From Aquatica leii (taxonomy: Eukaryota; Arthropoda; Insecta; Coleoptera; Lampyridae): a stretch of DNA of 64,000 bases. Each line of letters starts with the position of its first letter. Position 1 is the first letter of the stretch. The stretch is from the NCBI GenBank assembly GCA_035610365.1, contig CM069434.1, forward strand, positions 103,032,806 to 103,096,805. Direction: 5' to 3'. Below the pieces are notes generated by a model. It had not been told where the DNA came from. It ran no database searches and was given only the letters and a program-made list of their open reading frames with translations. Shown here in pieces: positions 40,746-51,911 of the stretch. Made by a program: the position numbers and the translations under genes.

Positions 40746-41934
40746 GTTTGCGATGTTTTGGTTTTTGAACGATTCATCGGTTTGTTAAGACAGTTTTCAC
40801 TTCCTCCTTTAGATCAATCAAAATTAACCACGCCCATTAACAACACTTCTAACATCATCCATCTAACAATTTCATTGTTAAAAAGCAAATTGGTTTGTTA
40901 TATTGGTTTAATAAATATTAATCGGTTTGTTGAAACGGCTTCCGCATCATGCTTTAGAATTGACCACGCCTCTTAACCACACCTCTAATAACATTTATCT
41001 ATCAATTTGATTGGTCAAAAACCAAATCAGCTGGTTACATTGGTCCGAAAGCTCTAATTTGAAACCCGAATATTGAAAGTCAATACCCGAATTTGTAATT
41101 TGACACCACAAATCGGTTAATTTGAAATAGGAATATTGAAAATCGTCTCCCAACTTTGTAATTTGACACCTGAAATCGGTTTGTTGAAGCGGAAAACAGA
41201 TTAACTAATTTATTAAACTTGGTACTAACAATTAAAAAAATTAAAAAAGAAACAAACAAAAATAGATTTTTAAGCCGCTTCAACAAACCGATTTCAAGTG
41301 TCAAATTACAAAGTTGGGTGTCGATTTTCAATATTCCTATTTCAAATTAACCGATTTGTGGTGTCAAATTACAAATTCGGGTATTGACTTTCAATATTCG
41401 GGTTTCAAATTAGAACTTTCGGACCAATGTAACCAGCTGATTTGGTTTTTGACCAATCAAATTGATAGATAAATGTTATTAGAGGTGTGGTTAAGAGGCG
41501 TGGTCAATTCTAAAGCATGATGCGAAAGCCGTTTCAACAAACCCATTAATATTTATTAAACCAATATAACAAACCAATTTGATTTTTAACAATGAAATTG
41601 TTAGATGGATAATGTTAGAAGTGTTGTTAATGGGCGTGGTTAATTTTGATTGGTCTAAAGGAGGAAGTGAAAACTGTCTTTTAACAAACCGATTAACCGT
41701 TCAAAAACCAAAACATCGCAAACTGACTAGCTGTTAGTGAACAAACCACCTGTTTGTAAAGCTGTTCGCAAACAAACTACCTGTTCGTAAAGCTGTTTGC
41801 AAACAAACCACCTGTTTGTAAAGCTGTTTGCAAACAAACTACCTGTTCGTAAAGCTGTTTGCAAACAAACCACCTGTTTGTAAAGCGGTCTGCAAAGCGG
41901 TCGGTTTGCAAAGCGGTCAGTTTGCAAAGCGGTT

Positions 41935-42280
41935 TGTAGATGTCGCGTGTGATAAACAAAATGTAATGAGCGAGCATTTTAGTATGGGTTACCATAATAG
42001 CATAAATTGTTTTTACTTATGTCAAACCTATGATTGCATTCCAAAACAAATAATTCATGATAATGCTAACTTTATAATAGTCTACAAACAGGATGTATTA
42101 TATCTACAACATATTTCTAAGAATAATGTAAGCGCCAATTTATCATTTGACGAATGGATAAATAATTATGGTTTTTTAGTAATCAATATAGAAAGAGATA
42201 TTAATTCGAGTAGATACAGAAAAAGTCTTGATTTTTTTTTATTCAACCCATCACACAATAAAAGATTACAAACTGTATAA
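41935..42280 (+). pseudogene. ATPase C-terminal fragment, right palindrome arm
   Basis: It is the mirrored copy of the left fragment, better preserved: VDVACDKQN, CFYLCQTYDCIPKQ, SANLSFDEWINN, YGFLVINIER and SSRYRKSLDFF in one frame. Walker motifs are missing as in the left copy. Confidence 0.8.
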
Positions 42281-42474
42281 GCTGTCAATATAGATAAACA
42301 ATAGATGATTTCCTAATTTATAGATAATTTGCGTGCTCAACAACAAAACTGTTTAATTTATCTATGGTTTGTATACAAATCACCTAGTTGAATACAAACT
42401 GTTAAACAAATTATATAGTTTACTGTTAGTTATTGATGGTGTGTTCCTGCAACGATTATTGAATTTAATTCGCT

Positions 42475-42757
42475 TCAAACCGTTGATATAGATAACCCCA
42501 CGGTCTTGATTAAGAACAACTTTACTTTCCTTAACGGAGAACATGTTGTGTTTTTAGATTTAATGAGTCGTTGATCAGCTTCAAAAGTTTTTAATATTCT
42601 ATATCTACAGAACAAATTAATTGATAAATTGTTAAGCTTTTTAAATGTTCTTATATTTTTTATAGTAATGGGAAATTGAATCCCATCGCAATTTAAAACA
42701 TTATTGAAATGAGGATATGAAGAAGGTCTATTAGAACTTTTCTTGGTGGGTATTTTT
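42475..42757 (-). pseudogene. Stray polymerase B N-terminal fragment
   Basis: About 94 codons on the minus strand read SYPHFNNVLN, GIQFPITIKNIRTFKKLNNLSINL, then PLRKVK, matching the N-terminal domain of Polinton polymerases (element A has SYPHYSTILN and GIQFPMTLKQI at the same place). It is a second, truncated polymerase gene in opposite orientation to the long polymerase of element B. It lies between the palindrome and the internal inverted repeat. Confidence 0.7.
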
Positions 42758-42764
42758 TTTTAAA

Positions 42765-43330
42765 ATAATTTTTCATTGATTTGATTTTATAAGTGCTATA
42801 AAAAAATTTATGAATCTGCAAGAAGTCGTATTTTAAAAAAAACCGAGGTATATGAGCTTTCTAGTTAATTCAGCGTTTTTTGCAGATGATTGAACTTAAG
42901 CGGAAACAAAGTAGACACCGTAAGTTCATTATAGAAAATTTGTTGATTCATCATAGCTAATGAACTCGAAAAAATTTGCTAACAATGCACAGCAATGAAA
43001 TTTGAAACCACCACTTAAAATTTGACACCGGAAGTTGTAATTTGACACAGGAAGTTGAAAACTTACACCGGAAGTTGAAATTTGACGCCGGACGTTGTAA
43101 TTCGATACCGGAAGTTGTAATCCGATACCGGAAGCTGTAATCCGACACCGGAAGTTGCAATTCGATACAGGAAGTTGTAATCCGATACCGGAAGTTGTAA
43201 TTCGATACCGGAAGTTGAAACTTGACACCGGAAGTTGTAATTCGATACTGGAAGTTGTAATTCGATACCGGAAGTTGAAATTTTACACCGGTCTGATAAT
43301 TACGAGCGCACACGAACTTGCCCGAACAAA
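42765..43330. repeat. Internal copy of the inverted subterminal repeat with ETS-like array
   Basis: It is the inverse of 34862-35420. About 14 units of roughly 20 bp with CCGGAAGTTG or close variants lie between about 43020 and 43290. Its outer end abuts the promoter of the polymerase gene. Confidence 0.9.
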
Positions 43331-43349
43331 ATGCAGCATTACCGTACAC

Positions 43350-43383
43350 TATATAAGGCTGCAAATAATCATTCCTTTCATTC
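43350..43383 (+). promoter_or_regulatory. TATA box and initiator of element B polymerase
   Basis: TATATAAG at 43350-43357 and an arthropod-type initiator TCATTC with its A at 43380 are 30 bp apart, the classical spacing. The polymerase ATG follows at 43398. The ETS-like array lies just upstream. Confidence 0.6.
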
Positions 43384-43527
43384 AATCAATAATCACCATG
43401 TTTAAATGTACTAACTGCAACAAATGTTTCACAAAAAAATATAATTTAACTAGACACTCTCGCGAGAGTTGTTTGGAAAAAGTTCGTAATGATAATAATT
43501 CCGGGCCAACAAAAATCCCTAAAAAGG

Positions 43528-43577
43528 GTATGTATACTTTTTTATACGTATATTCATATTTAACTTAATTTTTTTAG
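43528..43577 (+). other. Predicted intron 1 of element B polymerase
   Basis: GTATGT to TTTTTTAG, 50 nt, splits a codon after its first base. AT-rich interior and stop codons in the unspliced frame support it. Confidence 0.65.
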
Positions 43578-43619
43578 ACAATGTGCATGTTTTAAATCCA
43601 TTAGCATCAACGTCTTCAA

Positions 43620-43674
43620 GTAAGTCTATTTATATTTTTTCAAATCAGCAACTAAACAGTTTTTAATAATTTAG
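43620..43674 (+). other. Predicted intron 2 of element B polymerase
   Basis: GTAAGT to TAATTTAG, 55 nt, same phase as intron 1. It joins a 42-nt exon to the second zinc-finger exon. Confidence 0.65.
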
Positions 43675-44115
43675 ATACATATTGTGAATGCTGTGAAATA
43701 CACGTTAACAACAAAATGTATCAGGCTCATTTGCGTACTTCAAAGCATAAAAACAATTGTGAGCTTGAACTAAGAAATGATGTAATGATTTTAAAACGGA
43801 CCTTCAAGAGTAGAATAGTTAGTTATAGAGTTTATGGAAAATCGACGTTATCAATCAACGTAAACGAATTTCTCAATGAATTAAAAAGCAAAGTTTTAAA
43901 TTTAGTTGAAGAAAACATCGAATGACTTAATGCTATTAAATTCAATGTTGAATTGTATGGTAAATATTTTCTCCAAACTAAAGAACTATTAGAAATCAAA
44001 TCGTTTAATACAAGATATAAGGAAGCATGTAAAAGTGATAATTTAGATAACATTTTACAAAAGTTATTCGCTACATTGGGGAAAAAATGTTCGGAATTTC
44101 AAGAAAGAGATTCAG

Positions 44116-44171
44116 GTAAATTTATATCTCCCATCTATGTTTACATGTCGATGATTTATGTATGTTTTTAG
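44116..44171 (+). other. Predicted intron 3 of element B polymerase
   Basis: GTAAAT to GTTTTTAG, 56 nt, again phase 1. Splicing recreates the conserved GWAL block, which element A has without an intron (SGWALHK). Confidence 0.7.
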
Positions 44172-47100
44172 GATGGGCACTGTCAAAATTGCTATATTTA
44201 GAAGTCAACATATGTAAGTACAATCCTATAAGAGCCTCATCATATTTATCTTTACCACTCGAAATCGAAAAAAGAAAAGCAGTTCTGAATATTAAGAATC
44301 AAGATAATATGTGTTTTAAATGGTGTATCTTAGCTCATCTTCATCCAGTGCACTGGAGAAATCACCGCTACCGTGTCCAACACTATACTCCTTTTGCTGA
44401 TGAACTGTTGTTTGATAATCTGGCCTTTCCTATTTCGTTAAAAGATATTAAAATTTTTGAAAACTTAAATAATATTTCGGTTAACGTGTATGGACTTGAA
44501 ACGATTTTTAAAAAATCTGGAGAAAATGTGTGCGAGGTGGTTGGACCGCTTCACCACACGAGTCAAAAACGAAATATTCACGTAAACCTTCTATTAATTT
44601 CTAACAATTTTGGTCAAACACACTACTGTTTAATTCATAATATTAGTAGGCTGCTTAACAGTCAATTAAATAAAAACACTCATGCAAAATACTTTTGTGA
44701 TGGTTGTTTGGTATACTTTCACAGTCAGTTTAATTTAGACAAACACCAGCAACATGATTGTAACCATATTTATACTAAATTGCCTACAACTAATTTAATC
44801 CAAGATAAAACCGGTAATCTTAGACCAGAAAATATATTAAAATTTGAAAATTACGGAAAAAAGCTAAAAGTACCTTTTGTCGTGTATGCTGATTTTGAGT
44901 GCATTCTACAACCAATTAGCTTTAGCAAACCAAATCCGAAAGAATCATTTACGGTTAAATCGTTTAAACATAATCCTTATAGTTTTGCTTATTTCATAAA
45001 ATGTTCATTCAATGATAGCTTATCTAAGTTTTATACGTATAGAGGTCCAAATTGCGCACAAATTTTTATAGAAACACTAACTTACGATTGCGAGAAAATT
45101 TATTCAGAATATTTTGTTACGCCAAAACCTATGAACGATCTAACTTTTGAACAAAAATTTGAATTTGAAAATGCGAAATGTTGTCATATTTGTTTAAATG
45201 AGTTTGAACCCAATTCTCAAATTGTTAGGGACCATTGTCATTTAACTGGACAATTTCGAGGAGCTGCACACGGTGTTTGCAATTTAAATTTTCAGCTTCC
45301 ACATTTTATACCGGTTTTTTTTCATAATTTGAGTAATTATGATGCACATTTGTTTATCAAAGAATTAGCTTGTAACCATAAAAACATTAACGTTATTGCT
45401 CAGAATAAAGAAAAATACATCACTTTTAGTAAAACAATAATTAATCAAACTGGAGCAATACCTCCTTTTCGATTAAAATTTTTAGATTCATTTCGATTTA
45501 TGGCTTCATCGTTGGATAAACTTGCTCAAAATTTGAACTCTGACCAATTCGTTCATGTAAGAAAATATTTTTCAGATGTTAATAAATTTAATCTTATCAG
45601 GCAAAAAGGTGTTTTTCCGTATTCTTATATAGATTCGTATACAAGACTAAAAGAAACTCGACTGCCTTCATATAATGAATTTTATGATCAATTACGCGAT
45701 TCGAACATATCAGAAAATGACTATACGCGGGCTAACGAGGTGTGGAATTTATTTGAATGTAAAAATTTGGGGGAGTATTCAGATTTATATCTCAAATCAG
45801 ATGTTTTGTTATTGACCGATGTTTACGAAAATTTTCGAGAAATATGTTTAAATATTTATGGGTTGGATCCAGCATAGTACCTTACAGCACCGGGTTTGAC
45901 TTGGGATGCGGCGCTAAAAGTCACTGGTGTTGAGTTAGAATTATTTACAGATGTCGATATGATACATTTTATAAAAAAAGGCATTCGAGGGGGGATAAGT
46001 ATGTGTAGTAAGAGACAAGCGGTTGCCAATAATGTATTTATTCCAAATTATGATGCAAACAAACCATCTTCTTTTATAATATACATCGATGCGACGAAAT
46101 TATATGGCGCGTCAATGTCGGAGGTTATGTCTATCAAAAACTTTGAATGGTTGTCGGTAGAAGATGTTGAAAGCTTTAGTTTAAATAAAAATTATGTTAA
46201 TTCTGAAATTGGATATATTTTAGAAGTTGATTTAGAATATCCACAAATATTACATAATTTACACAATGACTTGCCTTTTTGTGTAGAGTCTATTATTCCT
46301 CCAAACTCTAAAACTAAAATAAAAAAATTGATTCCAAATTTGAGGAATAAGGAAAAATATGTAATACACATTCGCAATTTACAACAAGCAATCGCTAACG
46401 GTCTGATATTAACAAAAATTTATAGAATACTAAAATTTAAACAATCTGCTTGGTTAAAACCATATATTGATCTTAACACTCAGATGCGAAATAAATCTAA
46501 AAACAAATTTGAAAAAGACTTTTTTAAATTAATGAACAACTCTGTTTTTGGCAAGACAATGGAAAATGTTGATAAACGGGTAGATGTTCGGTTATTGACA
46601 CATTGGAAAAACATTGGTAAGAAAGTAGGTGTAGAAACGCTTGTATCAAAACCAAATTTTAAAAACTGTCTAGTATTTTCAAACCTAAAAAATCAGACTT
46701 TAGTTGCTATACAGATGGATAGGTTAAACATTGAATATAATAAACCCATTTATGTAGGTTTTTGCGTTTTAGAAATATCTAAATTAATCATGTATAATTT
46801 TTATTATAATCACCTAAAGGTTAAATACGGTGATAGGGTTTGTCTTTTATATACAGATACCGATTCTTTTATTTTAGAAGTTCAAACCAATAATTTTTAT
46901 AGTGATATGAAACAGGATTTAGATAAATTTGACACATCAAATTTTACGTTAAATAATACACACCAAATTCCAATATCGAACTCTGTGGTAGGAAGAATGA
47001 AGGACGAATATGGAGGTAGAATATTATGGGAATTTTTGGGAACCGGTTCTAAGGCATATATTGTAAATTGTGAGAGCGAATTAACTCCTAAAGCAAAAGG

Positions 47101-47353
47101 TGTTCCTTATCACGCTTCAAAAAATTTGACAATAGATGAATACAGAAAAGCTACTTTAATACATGGAAAAAAGATTTACAGAAAATTTAGTGGCTTCAGA
47201 TCCTATTTACATACTATATATACAGAACTAAAAAATAAGGTTGCATTATCGTTTTTTGACGATAAAAGGTTTTTATGTAATAATTCAGTTAGTACATTAG
47301 CTTGGGGACATAAAGATATACCGAACAAATGTATGAACATAGAGGAAATATAA

Positions 47354-47810
47354 ATTGCTATTTTATTCTCTACTATAACGTATAAGCTCAAGTTTGGTGG
47401 TTATAGTGTGTTTAGTGACATACTATATGTTGCCTTTCCACCTGCAGCATATTTTGTTTATGTGGTTTTTCGATTATTTATAAGAAATGAAACCATGTAG
47501 AATGAAATGAAAACGGAATCTATTGATAGAATTCGTACATTCAAATGTGACGGTTTAATTTAATATACTATTATGTAGAATATAAAGTATGTATATTTTG
47601 AAATTATACAACAGAAACAGACTGAGTAATATATTATACATCTGTTAATCAATGTATTTCACCTTATTATATAAATAATTTATTCACGCTACCAAATATT
47701 GCAAATATAGTATTTATTGTAATTGCAATAAGTGTTTTATTTATTTTACCCGAATGCAAAACTCGATCCTAGAACACAGCCGAGAAAAACCTTATCTTAA
47801 AATCTGAAAA
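47354..47810. other. 3' flank of element B polymerase
   Basis: No gene is supported. It is AT-rich, with no repeat structure until the tandem units begin near 47815. Confidence 0.4.
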
Positions 47811-47814
47811 ATTG

Positions 47815-48268
47815 CACGAGCACTCGAAATTACACGAAATTCAAATCTGTAAAAAGCCCGCCGTAATAAAAAACCGATCCCTCACGATCTTACACGAAAT
47901 TCAAATTAAAAAAAAAACGCGGGAAAATAAAAACCCGATCTTACACGAAATTCAAATTTGTAAAAAGCCCGCCGTAATAAAAAAAAACCCGATCTCTCCC
48001 GATGTTACCCGAAATTTAAAATTAAAAAAAAACGCGCCCGATCTTACCCGAACGCATTCAAATCGGTTGATGGGTGTGGCTGAAAATAAGTAGGAGTGGT
48101 TTTGACCAATCAGGTTGATTGGTAATAATTAAAGGTGGTGCCAGTGGAGCGTCATGGATTCTGATTGGTCTAAAACAGGAGAAGTGGAGGGGGGAGTCTA
48201 CATGTTAATTTCCCATAAGAAAAGTAAGAGAGGGGGGAGTGGCTTAGAACCGGCGAATCTATACTACT
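47815..48268. repeat. Right terminal region of element B with ABAB tandem units
   Basis: TTACACGAAATTCAAAT is repeated four times between 47828 and 48020 in two alternating versions (one followed by AAAAAGCCCGCCGTAATAAA, the other by a poly-A and CGCGGG). A related single unit occurs inverted at 34805-34845 in the left end. G-rich runs and the terminal GTGGCTTAGAACCGGC follow. Confidence 0.75.
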
Positions 48269-48274
48269 AATACA

Positions 48275-49010
48275 AAATAATGTTATCGAATAACGTGTGG
48301 AAGTTATAATTACACTCACCGTACAGTAAAACGGTATCACTGTTGTACATAATAAAGGAAATTGAAATTAATTATTATGAAGTACTAGTACGTTAAGACG
48401 AATCACTTAGCATCAACAAAAGAAATCGCTTAAAAAATTGAGACAAAAATAAATCAGATTGCCAAACTCAGTTTTAACAAAGCAGAATTTTGCATTTAAT
48501 TTTAACTCTTGTTTTGGTAACAACCAAAGATAAACGTGATCGTGTACACAAAGTACATTTCTTTAAGCTAGGTGAGTAGTAATTCTGAAATAAACTTTAC
48601 TATCTGCTTTAATTATTTTATTAACAATTGATTTCGTAGACGATGAAAAATTAAAGTAAACAATAATTAACACAATGCATCAATACGTTTTACAGCATTT
48701 ACACCCATCATTTACTGCATTGTTACAATCAACAAACAATTTCCATTTGTTTATGTTTCAAGACTGACCGAAAACTTTAATTGCAATTATCTCAAAACTG
48801 AGTCAGTTTAGACCAAATCTTTAAAGAAAAAACTTTTCATTTAACGCCACCAGAAAACTATCCTTTCAGTTTGTACTCGTATTTCAAATACACTTTGTAT
48901 AACAATTTAACATTAGGATTTTCAATTCAAAATAGAGGGTAAAAACGCGGAGGTCAGGCGAGTTACTGAAGGCGTACAACACTGTGGAATTGGCCTTTGC
49001 AACGAGTATG
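48275..49010. other. Non-coding stretch right of element B
   Basis: I see no supported gene or repeat here. Confidence 0.35.
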
Positions 49011-49014
49011 AGTT

Positions 49015-50060
49015 TTTTTTTCTGAAACCGCCGTTGATGCCTCTATTGTCAAGGACATTACTACTTCATCTCCATCGCATGCTACTGAGTATAACGCAGC
49101 TTACAAAGCTACCGTCCAAATTCCCACCGACTTTGCTCTTTCCGATTTAGTAGAACGAAAAATGATGCAATATAGAATTAAAGAACCACGTTAAAGTTTA
49201 TTCTTTGTATCATAAAGTTTCAGATGCTAAAACTTGATGTTATCCGCTGGATATTAATGTTGCAAAGACTTTAGCGGAAATTTCTTTACAATAGTTATTG
49301 CATCACATAACAAGCAGAATTGTTTCTCCGTAATTTAAAATTGACTGCAAAATATGGATTTGACGGTTCGTCTGGACAAAAGCAATATAAACAGAAGTTT
49401 GAAGACGAGGACGCGTCAGACGCGAGTGTTTTATCGACTTTACTTGTGCCATTAAAAATAACCAACAGTGACGATAAAAATGTATTGTTTTAGCAAAATC
49501 CAGACCGTCTTCTCCAAGATTTTGCTCTTCAACTAAATTACAATACTTCACGAAAACGTTACTTCAACCTTGAACGAAGATAGCTATGTGGAAGATCAAA
49601 TAACCAAACTTTTCCCATATGTGACAATTATCGACGGAAAAGAAATTACTGTTAACTTTAAGCTTATTTATGCGATGATTGACGTAAAGCCAGCGGAGCT
49701 ACGTCTAAGATTCAACGATCTCGACGCAGTTTGTTTATTACCAGTAAACGAACTAAATTTGCGTTACGGTTTAGCAACGTTACACGCTTGGATCCACTTT
49801 ATGGAGTTTTTCTTATATTTAGGGTATAAACTGAACACGACACAAGAAATAAACAAGGACGTAAAGAAATACAGAAAAAATTACTTGCAAAAAAACTCTA
49901 GTGAGAGCACTATAAGAGACGAGTTTCAATGGTTGCTTGCGTCTTCCGATCCCGTTATCTCGACACCCCCAAAAAAAAAAGCGGATGTCTTTCATAGGAG
50001 CTATACAATTATTAACTGCGTACGTATTCGGCGGTTAGGAGTCTTCTGATTCGAACGTCT
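49015..50060 (+). pseudogene. Transib-like (RAG1-related) transposase relic
   Basis: From about 49310 frames read AKYGFDGSSGQKQYKQKF, the segment around the first catalytic Asp of Transib/RAG1-type transposases, then LLVPLKI. From 49570 they continue through YVEDQITKLFPYVTIIDGKEITVNFK and KPAELRLRF to NLRYGLATLHAWIHFMEFFLYLGYK, which matches the helical part after the CxxC region in Transib. The CxxC zinc motif itself and the final Glu region are lost. The stretch 49020-49195 (TSSPSHATEYNAA frame) is probably upstream sequence of the same gene. Family assignment is from memory of block order. Confidence 0.5.
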
Positions 50061-51910
50061 GCTCCACTGACTATAGCGAATAATTATGTTTAAGGCGTAA
50101 CAGTCAACTTTTTAAGAATAAATAGAACATACAACAAATAAACAGTGCTTTTATATTACCTTCTTAAAAACATTATTAAATTCATTATCAGTGAACGTGA
50201 AAATCCTTGTAAACAATTTGTGATTCCAATCAAATTTGTTTTTTATTTCTGTGCGCCATTTTGGATCTGCCATTTTGAATTGTTAAAAATAATATAAAAC
50301 TCATAATCAGCGACCTTAAAAACTCTTATATACTACTTCCTGTTCCAAATACATTAATTTTTGTCCGCGTTTTTCGGTAACCGGCTCACTGTGCAGCGTG
50401 TAGTTTTTTTGTCAATTTGTACACACCCTGTATACGAAAACTATTTTTCTGTAACTTACTTCTTTAAAGTTCTGAACCTAAGCTCACTAATTACCTAAAG
50501 TTAAGTTAGGTTATCGCCGTTATAAGACACTGAAAATTATCTACTATAAACTTGACGATATAAGCGTTTTTCGCGGTCTCCAATGAGTATGTGTTAGTAG
50601 CAATAATTAAATAATAAAGCTCGACTCTACTTAACTCAAGAAGTTAGATAATTTTACTTTAGAATTGAGAATATGGGACAAGCGTAAAAACCAAGCTAAG
50701 AATATCATCTCATCCAAGAATTTTGACTCATATCTGGAAATGTTTTTAGAAAGACCCAAAACTTAAAAACACAAAGCTTAGATTCAAAATTTTTTTAAAT
50801 AATAGTCAACTACTAAAATCACAAATATTTGCGCTAATAGATTGTTTATGTCGTAATAGAATTTGCTTGTGCATCATGCAGACGTTACTACATAAAGCGA
50901 CCAAATTTAGTCCAAAGGTTGTCAAAATAAATCTTTTGTAAATTTGTGTCATTTAAAAGTTACTTGTTTAAAAAGCTATACCATCAACAAAAGAAGATAA
51001 ACTGTTAAAAGCGACACATATTTGTAAATTATAAAAAGACCGATGAAATTTGTCTATGTTGCCATTTTCGATCAAAAACAGGAGTTATAAGTTTTGGAAG
51101 AAATATCAGTGACTGTTACAAAAACTTGTTATCGTATTAGATGTTTCATTATCTCGTGACCTTGAGTAAGGAATAAACTAAATATTTAGTCTGAATCTCC
51201 AAACGTCAGTTTATTTAAAAGTAAAGATAGGTTAGAAAAAATGTATCGGCGAATGTTTGTAAGATGGATGATAGCAATGTTTTGGAATAAACCGATTACA
51301 GCGCCACAGTTTACAAGATTTTAAAAAAGCTTTACCAAGAAGGTATTTAAATCACTATTTTATAAATCGTCGGTAGAAACATGTCGCAAGAACAACACAT
51401 CATCAAAAACACGATAAAGTGATATTATCCAAACTGACTTTAACACAACGGAAATAAAAAGTTAAAAACACAATTAATGTTGTATCACAGAAAAATATTA
51501 TCTTTACAATTTGTATTAAACAATTTTTAATATACTTTGTTTAATTTGGTTATATATATATCTTAATTGCATGCAAAACGTTGGTTGAAAATTAATATTT
51601 TATTGTCGATTATTTACATACTTTCTCATACTCACTATTAATTGATTTTGATTAGTTTTAATGCAGTTGTGTAACCAAAAGTTTTTTGTACTATGTTTAT
51701 ATAACATATGTAAATATAAAGTTTTAAGTATTTTAGAAATGTTGATTTGACAAACAAAGTCTAGCATAGTATAAATTAATTAATAAATTAAAAAAAGTTA
51801 ATTATTTGGTTTATAATATTGTTTCGTCACACTTTTGCTAGCATTACTAGAAACATTAATTATACTTTGTTTTATTATATACTTTATTTAAAAAGTTATA
51901 AATTAGTAGG
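50061..51910. other. Non-coding AT-rich DNA
   Basis: I see no supported gene, tRNA or clear repeat in this stretch. Confidence 0.4.
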
Positions 51911-51911
51911 G

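Larger units (their letters stand above)
40170..42341. repeat. Large palindrome, 2.17 kb, arms about 1 kb
   Basis: Left arm (40170-about 41191) and right arm (about 41275-42341) are inverse copies with few differences, from GAGCACGCAAATTATCTATAAATTAGG outward to CCGCTTCAACAAACCGATTTC-type sequence at the centre (written here as two short phrases: TGAGCACGCAAATT and GGTTTGTTGAAGCGG). The spacer is about 83 bp. Each arm carries an ATPase C-terminal fragment, an array of TTTGCAAACAAAC units, and a stretch with GACCAATCA and TGATTGGTC phrases like those near the right terminus of element B (48090-48180). Confidence 0.9.
43398..47353 (+). pseudogene. Element B DNA polymerase B, three predicted introns, two nonsense codons
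   Basis: ATG 43398 starts an N-terminal C2H2 finger (CTNCNKCF, HSRESC). Predicted introns at 43528-43577, 43620-43674 and 44116-44171 restore one frame across a second finger (CECCEIH, HLRTSKH) into the N-terminal domain (SGWALSKLLY after intron 3). Then come a CDGC finger, Exo I YADFEC near 44890, CHIC/RDHCHLTGQFRGAAH, Exo II SNYDAH near 45340, Exo III YIDSY near 45640, motif A YIDATKLYG near 46085 (the usual NN is TK), motif B NNSVFGKTMEN near 46540 and motif C YTDTDS near 46855. In-frame TGA (43923-43925) and TAG (45875-45877) interrupt it. Apart from these it is open over more than 1200 codons. Confidence 0.88.
34773..48268. mobile_element. Element B: rearranged Polinton/Maverick, 13,496 bp
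   Basis: The left end AGTAGT...GCCGGTTCTAAGCCAC (34773-34802) is the inverse of the right end (48239-48268): the first six bases and the inner sixteen are identical, and the AGTAGT terminus is the same as in element A. The 6-bp flanks differ (GACATT left, AATACA right), so no target duplication is seen. Inside are MCP, small protein and penton genes on the minus strand, ATPase fragments in a large palindrome, a stray polymerase fragment and a full-length polymerase gene on the plus strand. I find no integrase, PLA2 protein or protease. Inverted copies of the left subterminal DNA occur internally at 42765-43330. It is a defective, rearranged copy. Confidence 0.8.

Noticed and set aside
40575-41935. 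CRISPR-like regular spacing of TTTGCAAAC units
   Set aside because: Units are contiguous and degenerate without unique spacers, there are no cas genes, and the DNA is eukaryotic.
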